NCBI GenBank assembly: GCA_023246325.1 | Contig: JAHFIO010000003.1 | Coordinates: 1 to 21,664 of the forward strand | Direction: 5' to 3' | DNA from: Candidatus Uhrbacteria bacterium | GTDB lineage: Bacteria > Patescibacteriota > Patescibacteriia > 2-12-FULL-60-25 | Length of the DNA stretch: 21,664 bases | Part shown: positions 6,494 through 14,200 of the stretch, in pieces | How the letters are laid out: each line of letters starts with the position of its first letter | Numbering within the stretch: the stretch's first letter is position 1 | Program-made: the position numbers and the translations under genes | Notes under the pieces: model-generated | Seen by the model: only the letters and a program-made list of their open reading frames with translations | Database searches by the model: none | Told to the model about the DNA's origin: nothing

Positions 6494-6522
6494 ACTTTAC
6501 CATACTTATCAAACTTTGTCAA
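6494..6522 (-). promoter_or_regulatory. Strong leftward promoter of the islet
   Basis: On the minus strand: TTGACA (6522-6517), 17-nt spacer, TAAAGT (6499-6494) with TGG just before it (extended -10). The predicted start is near 6487. The promoter sits in AT-rich, host-like sequence at the right border of the G+C-rich islet, after the 6554-6583 terminator. Confidence 0.65.
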
Positions 6523-6553
6523 GTATCTTGCATACATACATACGACAGGATAA

Positions 6554-6583
6554 AAAAATTCCGCTTAATAGAGCGGAATTTTT
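6554..6583 (-). terminator. Terminator downstream of the cupredoxin gene (bidirectional form)
   Basis: AAAAATTCCGCT (6554-6565) pairs with AGCGGAATTTTT (6572-6583), loop TAATAG. On the minus strand the hairpin is followed by a run of seven T; on the plus strand by a T-run within the stem. It separates the cupredoxin gene from the islet promoter. Confidence 0.85.
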
Positions 6584-6627
6584 AGGTAAATTATGTATTT
6601 TTTGGCTAAAATTAGCAAAATTACAGT

Positions 6628-7053
6628 TTATTGTACAGTAAGCGTACCTTTCATGCCTGGATGTGCTGAACAATGATATTGATATGTTGCACGAACTAAA
6701 TTACTAGTTGGTAATGTTGTTTTTCCACCCTTTTCCATTAATCCAGTGTCAAATAAGTTTGCCTGGTCTGATGTAAGTGAATGTTTAGCTATATCATTAT
6801 TTACAATAACCACTGAATCTCCTTGTCGTACACTTAATGTAGCGGGTGAAAATGTATTATTTTCAATAGTGATGGTATATGTATTATTTTGTAGAACAGG
6901 CTCACTTTTTGGTGTTTCCGTTGCAGGTGGATTAGAAGCGGGTGCTACAATAGGTGCTTCTGCTTGATCTGCAGATTTTGGAGTATCCGAACCACATCCT
7001 GCCCCGAGTAAAGAAACTAACGCGATTGAACTCAAAAAATAGTGTATTTTCAT
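6628..7053 (-). CDS. Cupredoxin-fold copper-binding lipoprotein
   Basis: The 141-residue product starts with a lipoprotein signal: MKIHYFLSSIALVSLLGAGC, lipobox LGAGC with the lipidated Cys at 20. A Pro/Ala/Glu-rich linker (about 21-55) leads to a plastocyanin/azurin-like domain (about 58-141). The type 1 copper ligands are visible: His91 (AKHSL), Cys128, His131 and Met134 in YHCSAHPGMKG. Such proteins carry electrons or buffer copper at the outer face of the membrane. No oxidase or other electron-transfer partner is in the window, so the partner is unknown. The gene is alone on the minus strand between two terminators. A -10-like TATAGT lies about 10 nt before the start codon. The lipobox codons GGG-GCA-GGA-TGT-GG are also a copy of the window's repeated word. 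Confidence 0.88.
   Translation of the reverse strand: MKIHYFLSSIALVSLLGAGCGSDTPKSADQAEAPIVAPASNPPATETPKSEPVLQNNTYTITIENNTFSPATLSVRQGDSVVIVNNDIAKHSLTSDQANLFDTGLMEKGGKTTLPTSNLVRATYQYHCSAHPGMKGTLTVQ
6992..7005 (+). repeat. Repeated word copy (12/14) inside the lipobox codons
   Basis: CCACATCCTGCCCC differs from the consensus CCACATCCTGCCGA only in the last two bases. On the coding (minus) strand it encodes Gly-Ala-Gly-Cys-Gly of the lipobox. Confidence 0.5.
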
Positions 7054-7095
7054 AGTACTTACACTATATCACAATTTTTATTTTTATAAAACTAA

Positions 7096-7119
7096 TAAAA
7101 AAAGTGCTTTTTCGCACTT
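7096..7119 (-). terminator. Terminator of the cysteine-rich protein gene
   Basis: On the minus strand AAGTGC, loop GAAAAA, GCACTT, then a long T-run (A-run 7097-7103 on plus). It begins 4 bp after the stop codon. Confidence 0.8.
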
Positions 7120-7122
7120 AGA

Positions 7123-7320
7123 TTACGGAGATTTTTTAGCAGTTGATACTTCACAAACAGAACAAATCGCTTTTTTCATTGCACACAATGCACAATGCTT
7201 AAATCGTCTTAAAGACGTCATTTTTCCACAAGTTTTACATGTACCGCATACTTGTGCAAAGCACTTGTCTTTCGCATTATCAGCACACTTTTTACATTGA
7301 CCATTGTTGAGACTAGGCAT
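7123..7320 (-). CDS. Cysteine-rich zinc-ribbon-like mini-protein with CRIPT-like C-terminus (65 aa)
   Basis: I start at ATG 7320-7318 because AAAGGAG lies ~8 nt before it; a longer frame back to 7377 adds a hydrophobic stretch with no ribosome site. The 65 residues contain ten Cys: 9, 12, 20, 25, 28, 31, 43, 46, 53, 56, plus His42. Paired C-x-x-C motifs predict two zinc sites. The C-terminal segment HCALCAMKKAICSVC follows the pattern C-x-x-C-A-x-K-K-x-I-C-x-x-C of eukaryotic CRIPT proteins, whose C-terminal end reads CQGCAYKKGICAMC from memory. The N-terminal half does not resemble CRIPT clearly. The function is unknown; nucleic-acid or protein binding through zinc ribbons is plausible. It has its own terminator. 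A possible promoter (TTGCTA, 18 nt, TACTAT) lies upstream on the minus strand. Confidence 0.75.
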   Translation of the reverse strand: MPSLNNGQCKKCADNAKDKCFAQVCGTCKTCGKMTSLRRFKHCALCAMKKAICSVCEVSTAKKSP

Positions 7321-7412
7321 TTTTGAAACTCCTTTTTGGACGAAACGATAGTAACATATTGTAGCAATGTATAGCAATACAGGCGCATGTCTATATTCCC
7401 TAATTACGGGAA

Positions 7413-7509
7413 TTTTGTTTTATTCGTTTTCACGCGCATCGACGAGATGAAAATGCTTTCCAGCACATTTTCATACGAGGAGTTAAGCATGAAAACGAAT
7501 AAGACAAAA
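7413..7509 (+). repeat. 97-bp element with 20-bp terminal inverted repeats
   Basis: The 20 nt at 7413-7432 pair with 7490-7509 with 19 Watson-Crick pairs and one U-G pair in plus-strand RNA (A-C on minus). Inside, ATGAAAATG (7447-7455) pairs with CATTTTCAT (7466-7474). GAGGAG at 7477-7482 and a 7-codon ORF follow. It lies upstream of the rpoB promoter, so it is not part of the main rpoB leader. It could be a small RNA, a regulatory structure, or a MITE-like repeat; direct target duplications were not evident to me. Confidence 0.5.
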
Positions 7510-7512
7510 TAA
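7489..7512 (+). CDS. Possible 7-codon micro-ORF (MKTNKTK)
   Basis: ATG at 7489 follows GAGGAG by 6 nt and the frame stops at TAA 7510-7512. Most of the codons lie in the right arm of the 20-bp stem. The good ribosome site is the only support; it may be chance. Confidence 0.15.
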   Translation: MKTNKTK

Positions 7513-7531
7513 ACCGTCTTTGAATGACATG

Positions 7532-7545
7532 CTATATCCTGCCGA
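7532..7545 (+). repeat. Repeated word copy (12/14)
   Basis: CTATATCCTGCCGA, in the spacer before rpoB, same orientation as the copy at 7725. Confidence 0.5.
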
Positions 7546-7574
7546 ATTTTTGGTTTTCTTAAGAAAAATCACAC

Positions 7575-7603
7575 TTGACAGGGTCTTGATTATTTGCAAT
7601 AAT
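7575..7603 (+). promoter_or_regulatory. Promoter for rpoBC
   Basis: A perfect -35 TTGACA (7575-7580), a 17-nt spacer and a -10 AATAAT (7598-7603). The predicted start near 7610 gives a ~210-nt leader ahead of rpoB. Confidence 0.75.
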
Positions 7604-7653
7604 CCGCGCAACGAAACGGTACATGGGAATCAACCATATAAAGCGCTCCAATT

Positions 7654-7690
7654 AAAACCCACTGGACAAATATCATCCGGTGGTGTTTTT
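7654..7690 (+). terminator. Candidate attenuator in the rpoB leader
   Basis: CCACTGG (7659-7665) pairs with CCGGTGG (7677-7683), including one U-G pair in plus-strand RNA. The stem extends through C7658-G7685 (T7684 bulged) and AAAA/TTTT, and ends in T5 at 7686-7690. It lies between the promoter and the rpoB start, so it could attenuate rpoBC transcription or end a short RNA of about 80 nt. Confidence 0.45.
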
Positions 7691-7724
7691 GCGTCTAGCC
7701 GTAACGTATTTTATTAATAAATGT

Positions 7725-7738
7725 CCATATCCTGCCGA
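7725..7738 (+). repeat. Repeated word copy (13/14)
   Basis: CCATATCCTGCCGA in the rpoB leader, 193 bp after the copy at 7532. Confidence 0.55.
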
Positions 7739-7821
7739 TTGGCGTGACTCCTATCCCACCTGATTTGTCTGAAGTGGAGAGGCCCAAGCGAGCAAGTATG
7801 TGATGTCAATTCACAACCGTC

Positions 7822-10800
7822 ATGTCTAACATGATTTTCCGTCGTCAGGTTCCAAAGGAACAAGAGCGTAGATATTTCACGGCTTCCCGTGATGCCATGG
7901 CGCTTCCAGATCTTATCGAGGTCCAAAAACAAAGCTATCGTTGGTTTTTGGAAACCGGTATCAAAGAGTTGTTGAATGAGATTTCTCCGATCAAAGATTT
8001 TATTGGTCGTGATCTCGAATTATCGTTTGTAGATTATTATCTCGACGAACCAAAATTTGATGAAAAAACATCAAAAGCAAAAAACATCACCTATGATGCT
8101 CCTTTGCGTGTCAAAACACGACTTGTAAATAAACGTTCGGGTGAATCAAAAGAACAAGAAGTATATTTAGGAGATTTGCCTGTGATGACGGAACGAGGAA
8201 CTTATATTGTAAATGGAATTGAACGTGTAGTTGTTTCTCAACTTGTGCGTTCGGCGGGAGCATTTTTTACAGCTGAGGCTGCGCGTGGACGACGTTATTA
8301 CGGTGCAAAAGTTATTCCAAATCGTGGAGCTTGGTTAGAATTTGAAACGGACTCAAACAATGTTATTTGGGTGAAGATTGATCGTAAACGTAAAGTGGCT
8401 GCAACATCTTTATTGCGCGCTTTTGGTTTTAGTACAAATGAAGAAATTTTAGAATTATTTGTAGATGCGGATATACATCCTTTGAATCATTATATAGAGG
8501 CAACACTTGCGAAAGATATTGCATCAAGCGAAGAAGAAGGATTGATCGAAGTATATAAACGTATTCGTCCAGGTGATTTAGCGACATCTGATAATGCGAA
8601 ATCATTGATTCACGCCATGTTTTTCAAATTTGAAAGATATGATTTGGGCCCTGTTGGAAGATATAAATTTAATCAACGTTTTGGTATCGTTCCACAAGGT
8701 GAAGATGTGCCAAAAGAAGTTTCCCGCATCCTGTCGAAAGAAGATTTACTTCGCATATTAAAAGAAATTATTCGTTTGAATAATACACAAGAGGAACCAG
8801 ATGATGTTGATCATTTAGGAAATCGTCGTGTACGTGCGGTTGGTGAACTTGTGCAAACACGTTTTCGTATTGGTCTCGCTCGTATGGAGCGTATTGTGAA
8901 AGATCGTATGTCGACGCAAGATATTACATTGCTCACTCCTGCGAAATTAATTAATGCGCGTCCTGTGATTGGTGCGGTGCGCGAATTTTTCATGTCTTCG
9001 CAATTATCACAATTCATGGATCAAACAAATCCTTTATCCGAACTTGAACATAAACGCCGTGTATCCGCTATGGGTCCAGGTGGTTTGTCTCGCGAACGCG
9101 CTGGGTTTGATGTGCGCGATGTGCATCGCACTCACTATGGTCGTATTTGTCCAATCGCTTCTCCAGAAGGACCAAATATCGGATTGATTGGTCACTTATC
9201 CTGCTATTCACGTATCAATGATTTTGGATTTATTGAAACACCATATAGAAAAGTAAAAAACTTTGCCAAAAACGATGGGCAGGATGCGGAAGGTGAAACA
9301 TTGCGCGCAAATGTGTCAGATGGAAAAGGAAAAGTTGTTGCAAAGGCCGGGGAAGAAGTCTCCACAAAATTAGCAAAGTCTTTGAAAGAAATTGCTGCGT
9401 CTGTGCCAATGCTGCCAATTGTTCCTCATGTCACGAATGAAATTGTATATTTGAATGCATTTGCAGAAGAGCGTGGAACAACAACGCCTGCAACAACGCA
9501 GATAGATCGTAAAGGATTTTTCTTGAGCGAACGTGCGCCTGTGAGAAAAAATGGTGAACCAACAACAGTTGATGTTACAGAAATTGATTATATGGATGTG
9601 TCTTCAAAACAAATTTTGTCTATTGGAACATCTTTAATTCCGTTTGTTGAACATGATGATGGACAACGTGCACTCATGGGAACAAATATGCAACGTCAAG
9701 CTGTTCCGTGTATTAAACCTGACGCGCCAATTGTTGGTACGGGTGTTGAACGTCGCGCAGCAGTTGATGGTGCACATGTACTGTTGGCAAATGATGATGG
9801 AACTATTGTTTCAGTTTCTGGAAATCATATTGAATTTAAACCTTCAACTGGCGCGATACGTCGGTATGATTTACAAAAATTCGCGCGTTCAAATAATTCA
9901 ACATGCTTGAATCAACATCCGCGTGTGTCAAAAGGACAAAAAATACAAGCAGGAGAAGTATTGGCGGATGGTACATCCTGTGAAAATGGTGAACTTGCAT
10001 TGGGACAAAATTTACTTGCAGCATTTTTATCATGGGACGGATATAATTATGAAGATGCTATTATTTTGTCTGAACGATTAGTTCATACGGATCGTTTTAG
10101 TTCTATCAATATTGAACATCACACCATTGATGTTCGTGATACAAAGTTGGGACCAGAAGCTGTTACGTCCGATATTCCGAATGTATCAGAAGAAAAATTA
10201 AAAAATTTAGATGAAAATGGAATTATTCGCGTTGGTGCGGAAGTAAAATCTGGAGATATTTTGGTTGGAAAAATTACACCAAAAGGAGAAACGGATTTAA
10301 GCGCAGAAGAAAAATTATTGCGCGCAATTTTTGGTGAAAAAGCACGCGATGTTCGTGATACTTCTTTGTATTTGGAGCATGGTGAGCATGGAAAAGTTGT
10401 TGATGTCACTATTTTTTCACGTGAAGCCGGTGATAAATTGCAGCCAGGTGTTATTAAACAAATTGTTGTTTCTGTTGCTGATCTCCGCAAAGTACAAGTG
10501 GGAGATAAGCTTGCAGGACGCCATGGAAATAAAGGTGTTATTTCAAAAGTTGTTCCTGTTGAAGACATGCCATTTTTAGCTGATGGAACACCAATAGATA
10601 TTATTCTGTCGCCACTCGGCGTTGTGTCACGTATGAACCTCGGACAAATTTTGGAAACGCATATGGGTTTGGCTGCGAATGCTTTAGGGTATCGTGTTGC
10701 TACTCCCGTGTTTGATGGTGTTCCAGAAGAAACAATTCGTGCCGAACTTGAAAGGGCAGGATTTCCATCTGATGGAAAAATTGCAGTATACGATGGACGT

Positions 10801-11283
10801 ACAGGAGAAAAATATGATAATGAGCCAACTGTTGGATATATTTATATGTTGAAATTGAATCATATGGTTGAAGATAAAATTCATCAACGATCTATTGGTC
10901 CGTATTCTCTCATTACACAACAACCTCTTGGTGGAAAAGCACAATCAGGTGGTCAGCGTTTTGGAGAAATGGAAGTATGGGCAATTGAGGCATATGGAGC
11001 CGCGCATACCTTACAAGAAATTTTGACTATTAAATCTGATGATGTACCAGGACGTTCAAAAGCATATGAAGCTATCATTAAAAATGAACCAATTCGTAAA
11101 ATGAATGTTCCAGAATCATTTAATGTTCTTGTTCGCGAATTAAAAGGATTGGCATTAGATGTTGAATTGTTGAAAGATGGTAAACGTATTGAAGATACTA
11201 CACCAAAACCAGATCCAAATCGTCCTAAACCAGCACCTGTGTCTCATTCAGAAAATGAATGGGGTGCATCTGATTCATTCTAA
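7822..11283 (+). CDS. rpoB: DNA-directed RNA polymerase beta subunit
   Basis: The 1153-residue protein is the beta subunit of the transcribing core enzyme, shorter than E. coli RpoB (1342), consistent with missing lineage-specific inserts. The rifampicin-pocket segment is at about 394-420 (QLSQFMDQTNPLSE...HKRRVSAMGPGG), with Asp400, His410, Arg413 and Ser415 at the places of E. coli Asp516, His526, Arg529 and Ser531; these are the sensitive-type residues. Next come RTHYGRICPIASPEGPNIGLI and, near the C-terminus, GDKLAGRHGNKGVIS and the clamp segment NEPIRKMNVPESFNVLVRELKGLALDV, all diagnostic. ATG 7822 gives MSNMIFRR; an ATG three codons on (7831) is possible. No Shine-Dalgarno is seen. rpoC follows after 11 bp; ribosomal protein genes rplJ/rplL, often upstream, are absent here. 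Confidence 0.97.
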   Translation: MSNMIFRRQVPKEQERRYFTASRDAMALPDLIEVQKQSYRWFLETGIKELLNEISPIKDFIGRDLELSFVDYYLDEPKFDEKTSKAKNITYDAPLRVKTRLVNKRSGESKEQEVYLGDLPVMTERGTYIVNGIERVVVSQLVRSAGAFFTAEAARGRRYYGAKVIPNRGAWLEFETDSNNVIWVKIDRKRKVAATSLLRAFGFSTNEEILELFVDADIHPLNHYIEATLAKDIASSEEEGLIEVYKRIRPGDLATSDNAKSLIHAMFFKFERYDLGPVGRYKFNQRFGIVPQGEDVPKEVSRILSKEDLLRILKEIIRLNNTQEEPDDVDHLGNRRVRAVGELVQTRFRIGLARMERIVKDRMSTQDITLLTPAKLINARPVIGAVREFFMSSQLSQFMDQTNPLSELEHKRRVSAMGPGGLSRERAGFDVRDVHRTHYGRICPIASPEGPNIGLIGHLSCYSRINDFGFIETPYRKVKNFAKNDGQDAEGETLRANVSDGKGKVVAKAGEEVSTKLAKSLKEIAASVPMLPIVPHVTNEIVYLNAFAEERGTTTPATTQIDRKGFFLSERAPVRKNGEPTTVDVTEIDYMDVSSKQILSIGTSLIPFVEHDDGQRALMGTNMQRQAVPCIKPDAPIVGTGVERRAAVDGAHVLLANDDGTIVSVSGNHIEFKPSTGAIRRYDLQKFARSNNSTCLNQHPRVSKGQKIQAGEVLADGTSCENGELALGQNLLAAFLSWDGYNYEDAIILSERLVHTDRFSSINIEHHTIDVRDTKLGPEAVTSDIPNVSEEKLKNLDENGIIRVGAEVKSGDILVGKITPKGETDLSAEEKLLRAIFGEKARDVRDTSLYLEHGEHGKVVDVTIFSREAGDKLQPGVIKQIVVSVADLRKVQVGDKLAGRHGNKGVISKVVPVEDMPFLADGTPIDIILSPLGVVSRMNLGQILETHMGLAANALGYRVATPVFDGVPEETIRAELERAGFPSDGKIAVYDGRTGEKYDNEPTVGYIYMLKLNHMVEDKIHQRSIGPYSLITQQPLGGKAQSGGQRFGEMEVWAIEAYGAAHTLQEILTIKSDDVPGRSKAYEAIIKNEPIRKMNVPESFNVLVRELKGLALDVELLKDGKRIEDTTPKPDPNRPKPAPVSHSENEWGASDSF

Positions 11284-11294
11284 CCTATACTCAT

Positions 11295-14200
11295 ATGGCT
11301 TTCTTCCAATCAGAAAACATAAAGACAACGGACTTTGAAGCAATGCGTTTACGCTTAGCTTCTCCTGAAGTTATCCGTGGCTGGTCGTATGGTGAGGTTA
11401 CAAAACCTGAAACCATTAATTACCGTACACAAAAACCAGAAAAATCTGGATTATTCGCAGAAGAAATTTTTGGTCCATCAAAAGACTGGGAATGTTATTG
11501 TGGAAAATATAAAAAAATACGTTATAAAGGAATCGTTTGTGATAAATGTGGTGTAGAAGTGACGCATTCTCTCGTAAGACGTGAACGCATGGGGCATATT
11601 GAATTATGCGCACCCGTTGCACATATTTGGTATCTTCGTAGTGTGCCATCAAAAATTGGAACGGTTTTGGATGTGTCTATTCAATCTTTGGAACGTGTTA
11701 TTTACTTTGCGTCATTTATTGTTTCAGAAGTGAATGAAGAAATGCGTATTGCAACATTAGAACAGCTTCGCGCAGAATATAAAGGTAAACGCAAGTCTAT
11801 TGAATCAGAATTTGAGCGTGAATCTGAACGTATAAATGCGCGCGGTGCAGAAAAGGGGTTGGATGCGGGCGCTATAACAAAAGAGCTGGATAAAGCACAG
11901 GGAGGAAAAGAAAATAAAATAAAAGAACTTGAATCAGAATTTTCTGTTTCAGAAAAAGATTTGAAAGATTTAAAACCAATGAAAATTTTGGCTGAAAATG
12001 AATATCATGAACTGTCGTTAAAATTTGGCCATGTATTTGAAGCAAAAATTGGTGCAGAAGCTATCACAGAATTATTAGAGAAATTAGATATTCCAGCAAC
12101 CATTAAACAATTACAAAAAGATTTGAAAGGCGCTTCAGAAATTAAACGTGATAAAATTATTCGTCGTTTAAAATTATTGACTTCATTTTCATTGCAAAAA
12201 ATTGCACCAGATTGGATGATTATGCGCGCCTTGCCAATCATTCCACCAGATTTACGTCCTATGGTTGCTTTAGATGGTGGACGTTTTGCAACATCCGATC
12301 TGAACGATTTATATCGCCGTGTTATTAATCGAAATAATCGTTTGAAACGATTACTTGAATTAAATGCGCCTGAAGTTATTACGCGAAATGAAAAACGCAT
12401 GTTACAGGAATCCGTTGATTCACTTATTGATAATAGCGCGCGTCATTCTAAAACCGTTATTGCTGCAACAGGCAAAAAACGACAATTAAAATCTCTCGCA
12501 GATATTTTGAAAGGAAAGCAAGGGCGCTTCCGCCAAAACCTTCTTGGAAAACGCGTTGATTATTCAGGTCGTTCTGTTATCGTTGTTGGTCCATCATTAC
12601 GTATTGACGAATGTGGTTTACCAAAAATCATGGCTTTGGAATTATTCAAACCATTTATTATTGCTGAACTTATAAAGCGTGAACTCGTTCATAATATTCG
12701 ATCCGCAAATCGTTTTATAGAAGCTGATAATCCAGAGGTATGGGATATCCTTGAAACTATTGCGACAGGATCAGTTGTGCTTCTCAATCGTGCGCCAACG
12801 CTTCATCGTCTTGGTATTCAGGGTTTTTACCCTCGTTTGATCGAAGGAAAAGCCATTCAAATTCATCCAATGGTATGTCGTGCGTTTAATGCAGACTTTG
12901 ATGGAGATCAAATGGCTGTTCACGTTCCTCTTACAGAGGAAGCGCGTGAAGAAGCGAAGACCTTGATGTTATCAACAAATAATTTACTTCGCCCAGCAAC
13001 GGGAACTCCCGTGACGCATCCAGATAAAGATATTGCTTGGGGTGTGTATTATCTTACAACTTTAGTAGAACCAACAGATGGAAAAATTCGTGCATTTTCT
13101 AATCCTGCCGAGGCGTTATATGTGTATAATATTGGAAAATTATCTGTACGTGAAAAAATAAAAACACGTTTAGAAGCAGGTCAACCAATTTTTGAAACAA
13201 ATGTAGGTCGCTTACTTGTGAATCAACTTTTCATGAAAGAAATTGGTTTTAGAAACGAAACATTAGGATCAAAATCACTTGGTGATCTTACACATCAAAT
13301 TCTTGAATCACATGGTTTTGCGCGTTGTGCAAAATTTCTCGATGATGTGAAAGATTTGGGTTTCAAGTATATTACGAAATCCGGGTTTTCATATGGTATT
13401 GGTGATTTGCCAACTGTAACGGGTAAAAAAGAATTGGTAGAAAAAGGAAATGATAAAATTGAAGTGATTGAAGATCAGTATAAAGAAGGATTGCTCACTA
13501 AAAAAGAGCGTTATTCACAAATCGTAAAAGTATGGACGGGTGTTAAAGATGATGTACAAAAATTGTGCAAAGAGTCTTTAATAAAAACAAATTCAGTTGG
13601 AGCTATGATTGATTCAGGTGCACGTGGATCTATTGGTCAGTTGACTCAGGTTATTGGTATGAAAGGACCCGTATCATCCCCACGTGGAGATATTATTGAA
13701 CTTCCTATTAAATCTTCTTTCCGTGAGGGTCTTACAGTTCTTGAATATTTCATTGGTTCTCACGGCGTTCGTAAAGGGTTGACTGATACCGCACTTAAAA
13801 CTGCAAATGCAGGATATTTGACTCGTCGTTTAGTTGATGTCGCACAAGACGTTGTTATTACTATAGTTGATTGTGGCACGACAGAAGGAGTTACGCTCAC
13901 ACATGAAGAGTGTGAACATATTGGTGAACCACTTTTGACTCGCATGTTAGGTCGCGTCACTATGAAAGATATTAAAGATCCAGAATCGAAAAAGGTGGTT
14001 GTAAAAAAAGGTGCATTAATTGTTGAGGATAGTATTCGTGCTATTCAAAAATTCACGACACCTTTACGAGAGGCGCAACTTCGATCGGTTTTATCCTGCA
14101 AATCAAGACATGGCTTATGTCAAAAATGTTATGGATATGATTTAGCGTATAATCGTGAAGCAAAATTAGGATCTGCTGTTGGTATTGTAGCCGCGCAATC

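Noticed and set aside
7520..7717. 65-codon plus-strand frame before rpoB
   Set aside because: It overlaps the promoter and the attenuator-like hairpin and has no ribosome site.
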